A DNA stretch of 54,503 bases, taken from positions 1 through 54,503 of the forward strand of contig JBQCCR010000085.1 in assembly GCA_051961995.1 (NCBI GenBank). The letters run 5' to 3'. A program made the position numbers and the translations under genes. Shown piece by piece: positions 15,404-26,586 of the stretch. The DNA comes from 66-474 sp051961995 (GTDB taxonomy: Bacteria > Pseudomonadota > Gammaproteobacteria > Xanthomonadales > Rhodanobacteraceae). The stretch's first letter is position 1; every line of letters begins with the position of its first letter. Below the pieces are notes generated by a model. It had not been told where the DNA came from. It made no database searches and worked only from the letters and a program-made list of their open reading frames with translations.

Positions 15404-15407
15404 TTAG

Positions 15408-16436
15408 ATGAGCAAAAAAAACCGCTACAACATCGCCATCGCCGGCGCCACTGGGGCTGTCGGCGAAGCGCTGCTTTCGATCCTTGCCGAACGCGAGTTT
15501 CCGGTCGGTGAACTGGTACCGCTCGCGAGCGAGCGCTCGGCTGGCGGTAAAGTCGAATTCGGGAACAAGTCGGTGACCGTACGCAATCTTGCCGAACATG
15601 ATTTCGCCGGCATTGACATCGCGTTCTTTTCCGCCGGCGGCAAGGTCAGCCGCGAACACGCGCCGCGCGCGGCAGCGGCCGGCGCGGTAGTGATCGACAA
15701 CACATCGGAGTTCCGCTACCAGGATGACATCCCGCTGGTGGTGAGCGAAGTGAATCCACATGCGATCGCGCAGTTCGCCAATCGCGGCATCATCGCCAAT
15801 CCCAACTGCTCGACCATGCAGCTGCTGGTGGCGTTGGCACCGCTGCATCGTGCCGCGGGCATCGAGCGCATCAACGTGGCGACCTATCAGTCGGTGTCCG
15901 GGGCAGGGCGTTCCGGCATGGAAGAGCTGGGCCGCCAGACCGCGGCGCTGCTGAATTTCCAGGACGCGAGCCCGAGCAAATTCCCCGCGCAGATCGCGTT
16001 CAACCTGATCCCGCAGATCGACGACTTCCAGGACAACGGCTACACCAAGGAAGAAATGAAGATGGTGTGGGAAACGCGCAAGATCCTGGAGGACGAATCC
16101 ATCGCGGTGAATCCGACCTGCGTGCGCGTGCCGGTGTTCTACGGGCACTCCGAAGCGGTGCATATCGAGACACGGGCCAAGCTGAGCGTGGCCGAGGCGA
16201 CTTCGTTGCTGGCCGAGGCGCCGGGCGTGGTGGTGGTGGATGAGCGCAAGCCGGGTGGTTATCCGACCCCGGCCGGACACGCTTCCGGCAAGGACGAGGT
16301 GTTCGTCGGCCGCATCCGCGAGGACATCTCGCATCCGCGCGGGCTGGACCTGTGGGTAGTCTCGGACAATATCCGCAAGGGCGCCGCCCTCAATGCGGTA
16401 CAAATCGCGGAATTGTTGATCCGGAATTATCTATAG
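15408..16436 (+). CDS. asd: Aspartate-semialdehyde dehydrogenase
   Basis: A 342-residue NADPH-dependent enzyme converting aspartyl phosphate to the semialdehyde for lysine, threonine and methionine synthesis. Rossmann motif AGATGAVGEALL at the N-terminus, the nucleophile Cys in NPNCSTMQLL, the QSVSGAGRSGMEEL block and VFYGHSEAVHIETR are all conserved. ATG 15408 begins MSKKNRYNIAI; a heptamer array ends four bases before it and no Shine-Dalgarno is present. Family identity is firm. Confidence 0.97.
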   Translation: MSKKNRYNIAIAGATGAVGEALLSILAEREFPVGELVPLASERSAGGKVEFGNKSVTVRNLAEHDFAGIDIAFFSAGGKVSREHAPRAAAAGAVVIDNTSEFRYQDDIPLVVSEVNPHAIAQFANRGIIANPNCSTMQLLVALAPLHRAAGIERINVATYQSVSGAGRSGMEELGRQTAALLNFQDASPSKFPAQIAFNLIPQIDDFQDNGYTKEEMKMVWETRKILEDESIAVNPTCVRVPVFYGHSEAVHIETRAKLSVAEATSLLAEAPGVVVVDERKPGGYPTPAGHASGKDEVFVGRIREDISHPRGLDLWVVSDNIRKGAALNAVQIAELLIRNYL

Positions 16437-16443
16437 TGAGCGG

Positions 16444-16767
16444 ATGAAGAACCGAACGGCTCACGTCGTTGGCCTTTTCGCGGCGCTGTGGCTGCCGGTG
16501 GCGGGCATGGCCGCGCAGGCCGACAGCAAGCCTGCGCCGGCTTCCAGCACCTTGCAGCGGCAGTTGCATCACACGCGGGCGGAACTGCAACACCAGCGCG
16601 CGCAGACCGATCAGTTGCGCAGGCGTGTCAACGATCTGGAACAGCGCAGCGCCGCCAATCGCACGCAGCTCGAACAGCGCGATCGCGAGATCGAATCGCT
16701 CCGGCGCAAACTGGCGACGATGCCTGCTTTGCAGGGATCGGCGCCGGCTCCCGCCGGCAGCCGCTGA
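16444..16767 (+). CDS. Small secreted coiled-coil protein
   Basis: A 107-residue protein with a cleavable-looking signal peptide (VVGLFAALWLPVAGMAAQA) and then a coiled coil from about residue 37 to 90 rich in Gln, Arg and Leu heptads. It starts seven bases after asd and precedes fimV. The composition recalls small periplasmic coiled-coil partners of FimV-like proteins, but this is only positional inference. No enzymatic motif. Confidence 0.72.
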   Translation: MKNRTAHVVGLFAALWLPVAGMAAQADSKPAPASSTLQRQLHHTRAELQHQRAQTDQLRRRVNDLEQRSAANRTQLEQRDREIESLRRKLATMPALQGSAPAPAGSR

Positions 16768-16926
16768 GGGCGGGGTCCGGAAGGCGAGCGCAGGCCGCAT
16801 TTTTGCGAGCCCGGAGCCTGTTCACAGGGCCAATTGTGGAATACTCTTGCGGCGCCGACTTCGCGCGGTTTCTAGGTATTTTGCGCGAACCGCCCAGTTC
16901 ATTATGCGTTCGTCGCAGGGGAACAG

Positions 16927-19110
16927 ATGATGAAGTCCAAGCTCAAGCTCACGCTGGCCATTGCCTTGTGCCTGGGCAGCTCGCAGGCGTTGGCCCTGCA
17001 ACTGGGCCAGATTCGGGTCAAGTCCGCCCTGGACGAACGGCTGGTCGCCGAAATCCCGGTCCAGCTCGACAACCTCACCGAGGCCAAACACCTGAGCGTC
17101 GGCCTGGCCTCGGAAGCTGACTTCCAACGCGCCGGCTTGTCACGTGCGGGACTTGAGCACCTGCGTTTCAGCGTCGTCAGCGACACCACCGGGCACAAGC
17201 TCGTGTTGGTCACGAGCGAGCAGCCGATCACCGCGCCGTATCTGGATTTCCTGGTGCAGGTGGATACCGCCAAGGGCAAGCAGTTGCGCGAATACACCGT
17301 GCTGCTGGATCCGGTGATCGCCGGCCCGGGGCCGCAGATCACGAGTGCCCCGACTGCCGCACCGCCGCCGGTGACGCAGCCGGCTGCCGCGCCGGTTGCG
17401 CCTGCACCTGCACCTGCGCCTGCGCAGCCCGCACCCGCTGCGCCGCCGCCGACCAGCATGTTCTCCGCACCCGTGCAGCAACCGCACGCCGCACCGGCCC
17501 CCGCGCCCGCCGCGCCGGCGCGCCCGGCGCCCGTAGCGGCTGCTCCCGCCCAACCCCGCAGTGGCGAGTACCAAGTCAACAAGGGCGATACGCTCTATCA
17601 CATCGCCAGCGAAACCCGACCCGACGCGCAGGTCAGCGTGGACCAGATGATGCTGGCCCTGCAGCGGACCAATCCGGATGCGTTCTATCGCGAGAACATC
17701 AACGCGCTGAAGAGCGGCGCGATCCTGCGTATCCCCACGCGCGATGCGGTGAGCGCCGCCAGCGTGGCCGAGGCGCGCGCGCAGGTGCACCGGCAGATGG
17801 AAGACTGGCGCGGCGCCGCGGCACGCAAGGCCACCACCGTGGTGCAGAACAATGCCGCGCCGGCAGCGTCGGCCCCGGCGGGCAAAGCCGCGCCGTCGAA
17901 GGCGTCCGATCGGCTGGCCCTGGTGCCGCCCTCCCAGGGCGGCGGCAATGCCGCCAGCCGTCCGGGCGAGAAGGGCGGAACCGGCACCGCCGAGGTCGCC
18001 AATCTGAAACAGCAGCTGGCGACTGCGAAAGAGTCGCTGGCCAGCCTGAAGCAGGGCAACGCCGACCTGCAATCGCGGGTGAAGGATCTGGAAGATATCG
18101 GCAGCAAGAACCAGAAGCTGCTCGGCATGAAGGACGCCGAAATCGCGGAACTGCAACGTAAGCTCGCCGAAGCGCAGCAGCGGGCTGCGAAGACGGCCGC
18201 TGCCCCGGCAGCCCCTGTCGCGCCGCTTGCGGCCAACGCGAGCAGCGTTGCGAACGCACCGAAATCCGCGGCCAGCACGGCCGCGACCGTCGCCGCAAGC
18301 AGCAGCAGGACGCAGACCCCGGCCAATGTGAACGCGGCCACGGCATCCGCGGCCAGCACCGCTGCGGCCAAGCCTGCTCCGGTGGCCAAGCCGGAAGCCA
18401 AGGCTGCTCCTCAGAACGTGCAGAACCAGGGCATTGCCGAACCGTGGTATCGGCAGTCGCTGACCTGGATCATCGCCGGTGTCGTCATCCTCGGCCTGAT
18501 CCTGCTCGGGCTGGTGCGCCGTCGTCCCAAGCCGTTGCCCGAGCCGGAAGATGAAACGCCTCCGCTGGCCGATCATCTCGGTGGTGCCGCGGTGCCGGCC
18601 GTGGCAGAGGAAACCCATGAGGATCTCATGCAGGAGGAACCGCTGTACGCGGAGGAGCTTCCTGAACACGATGGTGCCGATTCGTCCGGTGAAGCCGTGG
18701 CGGGCATGCCCGAAGACCACGCGCAGCAACCCGCCGGGGACGAATACGGTTTTACTTTCGACGAACTGCCGCCGGAAGAGCCGGTCGCGCAGCCAGGCCT
18801 GGCCGCCCCGCAGCCGCCCGTAGCCGGTGCCGGCGACATTACCCATGTGCAGAGCCTTGCCGAGCTGGACGATTACGCTTCGGCGCCGGCCGGACATTCC
18901 GAATCGCCTGTCCAGGACGACGAGGACACCCGTGAACATCCGGTGCCGGCCTTCAGCGACGATCCGGTGGACACCAAGCTCGATCTCGCCCGCGCCTACC
19001 TCGACATGGGCGATCCCGAGGGTGCCCGCGCGATGCTGGAGGAAGTGATCAACGAAGGCTCGCAGACGCAGAAGGACGAGGCGAAGCGGCTGCTGGAAGG
19101 TCAAACGTGA
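16927..19110 (+). CDS. fimV: FimV-like polar hub protein with LysM
   Basis: A 727-residue single-pass inner membrane protein of the FimV/HubP type, linked to type IV pilus/motility and cell-pole organisation. Order: signal peptide (1-24), N-terminal FimV domain (LQLGQIRVKSALDERLVAEI), Pro/Ala linker (about 138-210), LysM (YQVNKGDTLYHIASETRPDA, 213-275), coiled coil (about 355-420), Ala-rich linker, membrane helix near 513-532, acidic cytoplasmic part, and a C-terminal TPR-like FimV domain (LDLARAYLDMGDPEGARAML). Shorter than the Pseudomonas protein. AGGGGA precedes the tandem ATG start. Lies in the conserved asd-fimV-truA order. Confidence 0.93.
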   Translation: MMKSKLKLTLAIALCLGSSQALALQLGQIRVKSALDERLVAEIPVQLDNLTEAKHLSVGLASEADFQRAGLSRAGLEHLRFSVVSDTTGHKLVLVTSEQPITAPYLDFLVQVDTAKGKQLREYTVLLDPVIAGPGPQITSAPTAAPPPVTQPAAAPVAPAPAPAPAQPAPAAPPPTSMFSAPVQQPHAAPAPAPAAPARPAPVAAAPAQPRSGEYQVNKGDTLYHIASETRPDAQVSVDQMMLALQRTNPDAFYRENINALKSGAILRIPTRDAVSAASVAEARAQVHRQMEDWRGAAARKATTVVQNNAAPAASAPAGKAAPSKASDRLALVPPSQGGGNAASRPGEKGGTGTAEVANLKQQLATAKESLASLKQGNADLQSRVKDLEDIGSKNQKLLGMKDAEIAELQRKLAEAQQRAAKTAAAPAAPVAPLAANASSVANAPKSAASTAATVAASSSRTQTPANVNAATASAASTAAAKPAPVAKPEAKAAPQNVQNQGIAEPWYRQSLTWIIAGVVILGLILLGLVRRRPKPLPEPEDETPPLADHLGGAAVPAVAEETHEDLMQEEPLYAEELPEHDGADSSGEAVAGMPEDHAQQPAGDEYGFTFDELPPEEPVAQPGLAAPQPPVAGAGDITHVQSLAELDDYASAPAGHSESPVQDDEDTREHPVPAFSDDPVDTKLDLARAYLDMGDPEGARAMLEEVINEGSQTQKDEAKRLLEGQT

Positions 19111-19226
19111 TGTGCTTGCGCGATGCGGAATGACGCGTCGCGCGCATCAGGTTCCGGTGGGGCAGGGATGCAGATCGGAAGCCGCTCCACGGACGGACGC
19201 TTGCACAACGGGATCAGAACCGCGGC

Positions 19227-19994
19227 ATGCGCTACGCGCTAGGCATCGAATACGACGGCACCGGATTCTTCGGCTGGCAGCGATTGACGCACGGACCCAA
19301 TGTCCAGGCGAAGGTCGAGGCGGCACTGTCCTTTGTCGCCAATCACCACGTTGCAGTGACTTGCGCCGGGCGTACCGATGCCGGCGTGCACGCGCGTTGC
19401 CAGGTGGTCCATTTCGACAGTGATGCGGCGCGCGACGAGCGCGCCTGGACATTGGGCGCGAACACCAAACTGCCGGTCGGCATTTCGGTGCTGTGGGCCA
19501 AGCCGATGCCTGATGACTTCCATGCGCGCTTTTCGGCGCGTGCGCGTCGCTACCGCTATACCTTGTTGAACCGTGCGATCCGGCCCGCGCTGGATGCGCG
19601 CCATGTTTCGTGGGAACGCCGGCCGCTGGATGCCGATCGCATGCACGCGGCGGCGCAGGTGCTGGTCGGCGAGCACGATTTCTCCGCCTTTCGCGCGATC
19701 TCGTGCCAGGCGGCGCACGCGCGCCGCTGTGTGCTCCGCATCGCGGTGAGTCGCGAAGGTGAGCGCGTGCATGTGGATATCGAGGCGAACGCGTTCCTGC
19801 ATCACATGGTGCGCAACATCGTCGGCTCGCTGCTCGAGGTCGGGGTCGGCGAGCGGCCGGTCGAGTGGATCGCGGAAGTGCTGTCCTCGCGTGATCGCGC
19901 GCAGGCCGGGGCGACCGCGCCTGCGCAGGGGCTGACGTTCATGGGTCCCAAGTATCCGGCACAATGGGCGCTTCCTGCGGAAGTGACATTGTAA
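19227..19994 (+). CDS. truA: tRNA pseudouridine(38-40) synthase
   Basis: A 255-residue TruA that modifies the anticodon stem-loop of tRNAs. The N-terminus MRYALGIEYDGTGFFGWQ, the catalytic Asp motif AGRTDAGVHA, and FLHHMVRNIVGSLLEVG near the C-terminus are diagnostic. Length and start agree with the family. Located between fimV and trpF as in pseudomonads and xanthomonads. Confidence 0.97.
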   Translation: MRYALGIEYDGTGFFGWQRLTHGPNVQAKVEAALSFVANHHVAVTCAGRTDAGVHARCQVVHFDSDAARDERAWTLGANTKLPVGISVLWAKPMPDDFHARFSARARRYRYTLLNRAIRPALDARHVSWERRPLDADRMHAAAQVLVGEHDFSAFRAISCQAAHARRCVLRIAVSREGERVHVDIEANAFLHHMVRNIVGSLLEVGVGERPVEWIAEVLSSRDRAQAGATAPAQGLTFMGPKYPAQWALPAEVTL

Positions 19995-20106
19995 AAAGCC
20001 CCGAAGATCCTTAGGCCGCGCGAAGAGAAGCAGATCCATTTTCGTTCGGCAGCTCTTTGCGCCCTTGGCGTTTTGCGGACTGCTTTGCTCTTTCGATGTG
20101 AGATCG

Positions 20107-20751
20107 ATGAACCGTACCCGCGTGAAAATCTGCGGCATCACCCGTCGCGAGGACGCGCTGCTCGCTTGCGAGCTGGGCGCGGACGCGATCGGGCTGGTGA
20201 TGACGCCGAGCAGCCGGCGTTGCGTGCCGCTGGATCGCGCGCGCGCAATCCGTCATGCCGTGCCGTCATTTGTCAGCGTGGTGGTGCTGACGCACGATCT
20301 GCCCGCCTGGCGCGTCGGTGAAATCGTGGACAGCCTGCGGCCGGACCTGATCCAGTTCCACGGCAGCGAGGATGCGGCGTTTTGCGAATCGTTCGGCGTG
20401 CGCTACACCAAGGCGATCGGCATGGCTGGCGATGTGGACGTGCGCGAAATAGCCGCCGCGCATCCGCGCGCGCGGGGCTTCGTGCTGGACGGCCATCCGC
20501 CCGGCGCGCAAGGCGGGCAGGGCAGGACGTTCGAGTGGTCGCGCATTCCGCGAGACCTGGACAGACCGATCATCCTGGCCGGTGGCTTGAACGCGGAGAA
20601 TGTCGGACGTGCGATCCGCGAAGTGCAGCCGTGGGCGGTGGATCTCGCCAGCGGCGTGGAATCCGCGCCGGGCATCAAGGATGAAGCGAAGTTGCGGGCG
20701 TTTTTCGCGGCGGTTGCGGCGGCTGTCCAGCCCGCAAATGAGCGCGAATAA
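20107..20751 (+). CDS. trpF: Phosphoribosylanthranilate isomerase
   Basis: A 214-residue TIM-barrel enzyme for step three of tryptophan synthesis. KICGITRREDALLACELGAD at the N-terminus, LIQFHGSEDAAFCESF, the catalytic Asp in FVLDGHPPGAQGGQG and LAGGLNAENVGRAI identify it. ATG 20107 is chosen over an in-frame ATG at 20065 because MNRTRVKICG is the family start. The first gene of a trpF-trpB-trpA group. Confidence 0.96.
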   Translation: MNRTRVKICGITRREDALLACELGADAIGLVMTPSSRRCVPLDRARAIRHAVPSFVSVVVLTHDLPAWRVGEIVDSLRPDLIQFHGSEDAAFCESFGVRYTKAIGMAGDVDVREIAAAHPRARGFVLDGHPPGAQGGQGRTFEWSRIPRDLDRPIILAGGLNAENVGRAIREVQPWAVDLASGVESAPGIKDEAKLRAFFAAVAAAVQPANERE

Positions 20752-20802
20752 ACGCGAACAGGAAAAAATGATTTGCGCTCATTCGCGTTTGTTCGCGGAC
20801 CA
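20738..20802. repeat. Imperfect inverted repeat between trpF and trpB
   Basis: AATGAGCGCGAATAAACGCG (20738-20757) faces GCTCATTCGCGTTTGTTCGC (20778-20797), separated by an A-rich loop. The left arm includes the trpF stop codon (TAA). It could be an attenuator or REP-like element; no U-tract follows. Confidence 0.6.
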
Positions 20803-20840
20803 TTGCTTCTCGAATCGCTTGCTGGAAATGCCCATTGCCC

Positions 20841-22045
<1,205 letters not shown>

Positions 22046-22049
<4 letters not shown>

Positions 22050-22840
22050 GCAACCGCATCGGTGCACGCTTCGCCGAACTGCGCGCGCGCAATCGCACCG
22101 CGCTGATCCCTTTCATTACCGCGGGTGATCCGTTGCCCGAGGCCACGGTCGAACTGATGCACGCGCTGGTGGAAAGCGGCGCCGACCTGATCGAACTGGG
22201 CGTACCGTTTTCCGACCCGATGGCGGATGGCCCGGTCATCCAGCACGCCAGCGAACGCGCGCTCGCCAAGCACGTCGGCATCTCGCACATCCTGCAATGG
22301 GTGCGCGCATTCCGCGAGCGCGACACCAGCACGCCCATCGTATTGATGGGTTATCTCAATCCGGTCGAAATCCACGGAATGCAACGCTTCGCGCGCGAAG
22401 CGTCCGAAGCCGGCGTGGACGGCGTGCTGATCGTGGATTGTCCCATCGAGGAAGACGCGACCCTGCAACCGCTGCGCGACGCCGGTTTGCAGCGCATCCT
22501 GCTGACCGCTCCGACGACTTCGGATGGTCGCCTGGCGCAGGCCGTGGCGGCCGCCGAAGGCTATCTTTATTACGTGTCGTTCGCCGGCATTACCGGCGCC
22601 TCGCACCTGGACGCGGCGGAAGTCGAGCGGCGCGTGGGCGACTTGCGCGCGCAATCCGGGGTGCCGGTCGCGGTGGGTTTCGGCATCAAGGATGCCAATG
22701 GTGCTGCGCAGATCGGCGCCTTCGCCGATGCGGTGGTGATCGGTTCGGCGCTCGTCTCCCGCTTGGAAGGCAGCACGAGCGCGGACGAAGCCTGTTCGCG
22801 TGCGCAGGAATTCCTGACACCGATCCGTCGGGCCCTGTAG
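22046..22840 (+). CDS. trpA: Tryptophan synthase alpha chain
   Basis: A 264-residue TIM-barrel subunit that splits indole-3-glycerol phosphate. Catalytic Glu in DLIELGVPFSDPMADGPVIQ and Asp in GVLIVDCPIEED are present, as are YVSFAGITGA and VAVGFGIKD. Four-base overlap with trpB. The stop codon TAG lies in the first bases of a REP element (GTAGGGCGGGT), so the C-terminus is set by that repeat. Confidence 0.97.
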
Positions 22841-22890
22841 GGCGGGTCCGCCGTTCCTCCTGTCATGGCGGGCCAAGGCCCGCCCTACCA
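22837..22890. repeat. REP-like palindrome family A, copy 1
   Basis: TGTAGGGCGGGTCCGCC at the left and GGCGGGCCAAGGCCCGCC followed by CTACCA at the right form a long stem. Same family as 28848, 33857 and 42279. It supplies the trpA stop codon and could serve as a transcription or mRNA-decay barrier between trpA and accD. Confidence 0.85.
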
Positions 22891-22933
22891 CGTTGGTGTA
22901 TCCTTTTCGCTTCCCTTTGTCGTCGCCACGCCC

Positions 22934-23800
<867 letters not shown>

Positions 23801-23811
23801 TCTTCAGGAGA

Positions 23812-24130
23812 GCAGGCCACGGATGGTTGTGTCGAAGTGAGCTTTAGGGCGCCGTCGCATGACGCCGAGCACCGCAGCCGAGCGCGCGGTAAAGGCGCGC
23901 ATGTTCGAGCACAGGGATGTGCGAGTTCGCGCCGGCGTGCGCCCGGCGAGAAGCGCAGGGCAGTCGAGCCAACCGGCTGTTGGCGAGACCGTCGTGCCCG
24001 GTGCCAATGGCTTTGGTTACTTTCCCCGAAAGGAAAGTAACCCGCGCCGTGGAACGGCGCGGAAAAGACATGGATGTGCAACAGCAAAGACACTGGGTCC
24101 CGGCTTTCGCCGGGATGACGAGCGAAGATT
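23812..24130. repeat. Composite intergenic repeat region between accD and folC
   Basis: The 355-base gap between accD and folC holds no convincing gene. It has a mosaic of repeat modules: a block with GTGTCGAAGTGAGCT (repeated inverted near 48670-48690), a block around GCGAGAAGCGCAGGGCAGTC, a perfect hairpin GGTTACTTTCC-CCGAAA-GGAAAGTAACC at about 24013-24040, a GCGCCGT/ACGGCGC stem, and TCCCGGCTTTCGCCGGGATG (family G) at about 24098. Such modules are familiar in xanthomonad genomes. Confidence 0.8.
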
Positions 24131-24155
24131 CGGCGCTGAGTCGCCAGGAGCGAGA

Positions 24156-25415
24156 GTGCCGCTGCATCAAACCCTGGCCGAATGGCTCGATTACCAGCAG
24201 CGCCTCCACGCGCTCGGCATCGACCTCGGTCTCGATCGCGTGCGCGAAGTCTGGAAGCGCATGGGCGCACCGCCGATCGCGCGCACCGTGATCACCGTGG
24301 GCGGTACCAACGGCAAGGGCTCGACGGTAGGATTCGCGGAAGCGATCTTGCGCGCCAGCGGCAAGCGCGTGGGTGCTTACACTTCGCCGCATATCCTGCG
24401 CTACAACGAACGCGTGCGGATCAACGGCGCCGACGCCGGGGACCGTGCACTGATCGCGGCCTTCGAGCGCATCGAAGCCGCACGGTCCGATATATCGCTG
24501 ACTTATTTCGAGTTCGGCACATTGGCCGCGCTGGATCTGTTTGCACGCGCCAATCTCGATGTCGCCCTGCTGGAAGTGGGATTGGGCGGGCGGCTGGACG
24601 CGGTGAACATCCTGGATGCCGACGCCGCCATCGTGACCACGGTGGATCTCGATCACATGGAATACCTTGGCGACGATCGCGAAAGCATCGGTCGCGAGAA
24701 GGCTGGCATCTTTCGCGCCGGCCGGCCGGCGATCATCGGCGAAAGCGATCCGCCGCACAGCCTGTTGAGTGAAGCGCAACGCATCGGCGCTCGCGCGTTG
24801 CGCGTCGGTCACGATTACACCGCGCGTATGCAGGGCGACCGTTGGATATGGGAAAGCGGTGACACGTCACTCGAGTTGCCGCTGCCGGAACTCTCCGCGC
24901 CCAGCCAGCTCGCCAATGCCGCCGCGGCGATCGCGGCTGTGCATGCCTTGCGGAACAGGCTCGACTGGAATCCGCATGCGATCGCGCAAGGCGTGCGCGG
25001 ATCGAGGGTGGCCGGACGGTTGCAGGAGATTGCGAAAGCGCCGCAGGTGGTCGTGGACGTCGCGCACAACCCGCAGGCGGCGCGCGAACTGGCGCGCTGG
25101 CTGGAAGCGAATCCGGGTTCCGGCGAGACCTTCGCCGTGTTCGGCGCGCTGCGCGACAAGGATGTCGAAAGCATCGTGCGCGCATTGCAGTCGCGTTTCA
25201 CGCATTGGTATCTGGCCGGGCTGGAACACGACTCGCCGCGCGGCCTGCCGGTCGCGCAACTGGCCGCCCGCGTGCGCGCGACATCGGCATCGGAACCGTT
25301 CAGCGAGCACGCCGATGTGAACGCCGCGCTGGCAGCCGCACGGCAGCGCGCAAAGCCGAACGATCGCATCCTCGTGTTCGGCTCATTCTTCATGGTGGCG
25401 GCGGCGATGCGCTGA
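24156..25415 (+). CDS. folC: Bifunctional folylpolyglutamate synthase/dihydrofolate synthase
   Basis: A 419-residue Mur-ligase-family enzyme that adds glutamate to dihydropteroate and folates. P-loop TVGGTNGKGSTVGF, the TSPHILRYNERVRING block, LLEVGLGGRLDAVN, and the C-terminal ligase domain with VVDVAHNPQAA are diagnostic. The start is GTG 24156, with AGGAG five bases upstream; the open frame extending to 23859 runs through repeat DNA and is rejected. Next to accD and the SPOR gene in the usual order. Confidence 0.95.
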   Translation: MPLHQTLAEWLDYQQRLHALGIDLGLDRVREVWKRMGAPPIARTVITVGGTNGKGSTVGFAEAILRASGKRVGAYTSPHILRYNERVRINGADAGDRALIAAFERIEAARSDISLTYFEFGTLAALDLFARANLDVALLEVGLGGRLDAVNILDADAAIVTTVDLDHMEYLGDDRESIGREKAGIFRAGRPAIIGESDPPHSLLSEAQRIGARALRVGHDYTARMQGDRWIWESGDTSLELPLPELSAPSQLANAAAAIAAVHALRNRLDWNPHAIAQGVRGSRVAGRLQEIAKAPQVVVDVAHNPQAARELARWLEANPGSGETFAVFGALRDKDVESIVRALQSRFTHWYLAGLEHDSPRGLPVAQLAARVRATSASEPFSEHADVNAALAAARQRAKPNDRILVFGSFFMVAAAMR

Positions 25416-25442
25416 ACGTGCCGCGCACCCGTGCTGCGTGGC

Positions 25443-25448
25443 TATAAT
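25443..25448 (+). promoter_or_regulatory. Candidate sigma-70 -10 box for the SPOR gene
   Basis: A perfect TATAAT lies 30 bases before the SPOR gene start, in the 63-base gap after folC. No strong -35 hexamer is visible at 16-18 bases. It suggests the SPOR-cvpA-purF genes have their own promoter. Confidence 0.5.
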
Positions 25449-25478
25449 CCGTTCGACTTCGCTGCATCGGGATACGCC

Positions 25479-26441
25479 ATGGAGCCCGCCCTGAAAACCC
25501 GCCTGCTGGGCGCCGCCGTGTTGATCGCGTTGGCGATCATCTTCGTGCCGATGTTCTTCTCCGGCAAACCTGGCAAGGACACCGGCGAGCAGAGTGTCAG
25601 CCTGAAGATTCCCGACCAGCCGGATGCGCAACTGAAGACGACCACGCTCAGCGTCGGCCCGGACAACGCCAGCGCCAAGGCCGGCAGCAATGATCCGGAC
25701 CACGTTGCCACGGTGGACGTGGATGCCGGAAAACCGCAGCCTGCATCCAGCGCGCCTGCGCAGGCCATCGCGATGGCGCCGCCGCAGGCTGCGCCGGCCG
25801 CTTCGGAGCCGAAGGCGGCGGTTCCGCAGCCGTCGAGCCATGTCGCGCAGAGCCCATCCACGACGGCACCCGCGTCCGCACCGCAGCCGGTTTCCAGCAA
25901 TCCCGGCGCGGCCGCAACCGCGGTGTACACCATCAATCTCGGCACCTATGCGAAGAGCGGGAATGCCGACAAGCTGATCGCCAAACTGGCGAAACAGGGC
26001 TTCGCCGCGCACAGCGAAAACGCCGCGATCAACGGCAAGCCGGCCACGCGGGTGGTGGTCGGGCCTTATCCGGATCGCGCCGCGGCGGAAGCCGCGCGGC
26101 TGAAATTGAAGAGCGCCGCGCCCGGCGTGCCGCTGGCGTTGATCGCGGGAAACGCCGATCAAACCGCCGATGCGCCGCCGAGCGCGCTGCCGGCCAATCG
26201 CGCCGGCGGCTGGGCGGTGCAGCTCGGCGCGTTCGGCAGCGAGGCCGATGCCAACAAGCTGCGCGACCGCCTGCGCGATCTCGGCTTCGATGGTTACGTC
26301 GACGACGTGCCGTCCGGCAAGGGCGGCAAGCTCTGGCGCGTGCGCGCCGGCCCGGTCAACGAGCGCGCGACCGCGGAACAGTTGAAGGCGCAGATTGCGA
26401 CGAAGATGAAGATCAGCGGGATCGTGGTTACTCAAAGTTGA
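25479..26441 (+). CDS. SPOR domain protein (DedD-like)
   Basis: A 320-residue single-pass membrane protein likely recruited to the division septum by binding denuded glycan strands. Short cytoplasmic N-terminus, membrane helix (about residues 8-27), long Ala/Pro-rich periplasmic linker, then two SPOR-like repeats: VYTINLGTYAKSGNADKLIA (about 148-225) and GWAVQLGAFGSEADANKLRD (about 245-320). A second SPOR copy is unusual; the first is more degenerate. Placed between folC and cvpA exactly where dedD lies in other gammaproteobacteria. Confidence 0.9.
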   Translation: MEPALKTRLLGAAVLIALAIIFVPMFFSGKPGKDTGEQSVSLKIPDQPDAQLKTTTLSVGPDNASAKAGSNDPDHVATVDVDAGKPQPASSAPAQAIAMAPPQAAPAASEPKAAVPQPSSHVAQSPSTTAPASAPQPVSSNPGAAATAVYTINLGTYAKSGNADKLIAKLAKQGFAAHSENAAINGKPATRVVVGPYPDRAAAEAARLKLKSAAPGVPLALIAGNADQTADAPPSALPANRAGGWAVQLGAFGSEADANKLRDRLRDLGFDGYVDDVPSGKGGKLWRVRAGPVNERATAEQLKAQIATKMKISGIVVTQS

Positions 26442-26523
26442 GTTTCGCGCGGAGTAGCATGGTGGATTTGCTCCGGTCTGACATTTCGCACACCCACAAC
26501 CCTCTTCCATCGCGGCGCGATGG

Positions 26524-26544
26524 GCCGCCCCCTTTACGGGGGGC
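26524..26544. other. GC-rich hairpin between SPOR gene and cvpA
   Basis: GCCCCC-TTTAC-GGGGGGC (about 26527-26544) gives a strong short stem in the 145-base gap. No U-tract follows, so it is not a clear intrinsic terminator. Confidence 0.4.
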
Positions 26545-26586
26545 AACAAGAGTTGCCGGCTCGGAATCCGCCGGGAACCCGCGCAG

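Noticed and set aside
17140..19104. A 654-codon open frame on the minus strand
   Set aside because: It is antisense to fimV; the Arg/Gly-rich translation has no domain and arises from high G+C third positions.
23812..24130. An insertion sequence between accD and folC
   Set aside because: No transposase frame, no terminal repeats with target duplication; only mosaic repeat modules are seen.
23859..24155. N-terminal extension of folC by 99 codons
   Set aside because: It is read from repeat DNA; GTG 24156 has a good ribosome binding site and gives the normal family N-terminus.
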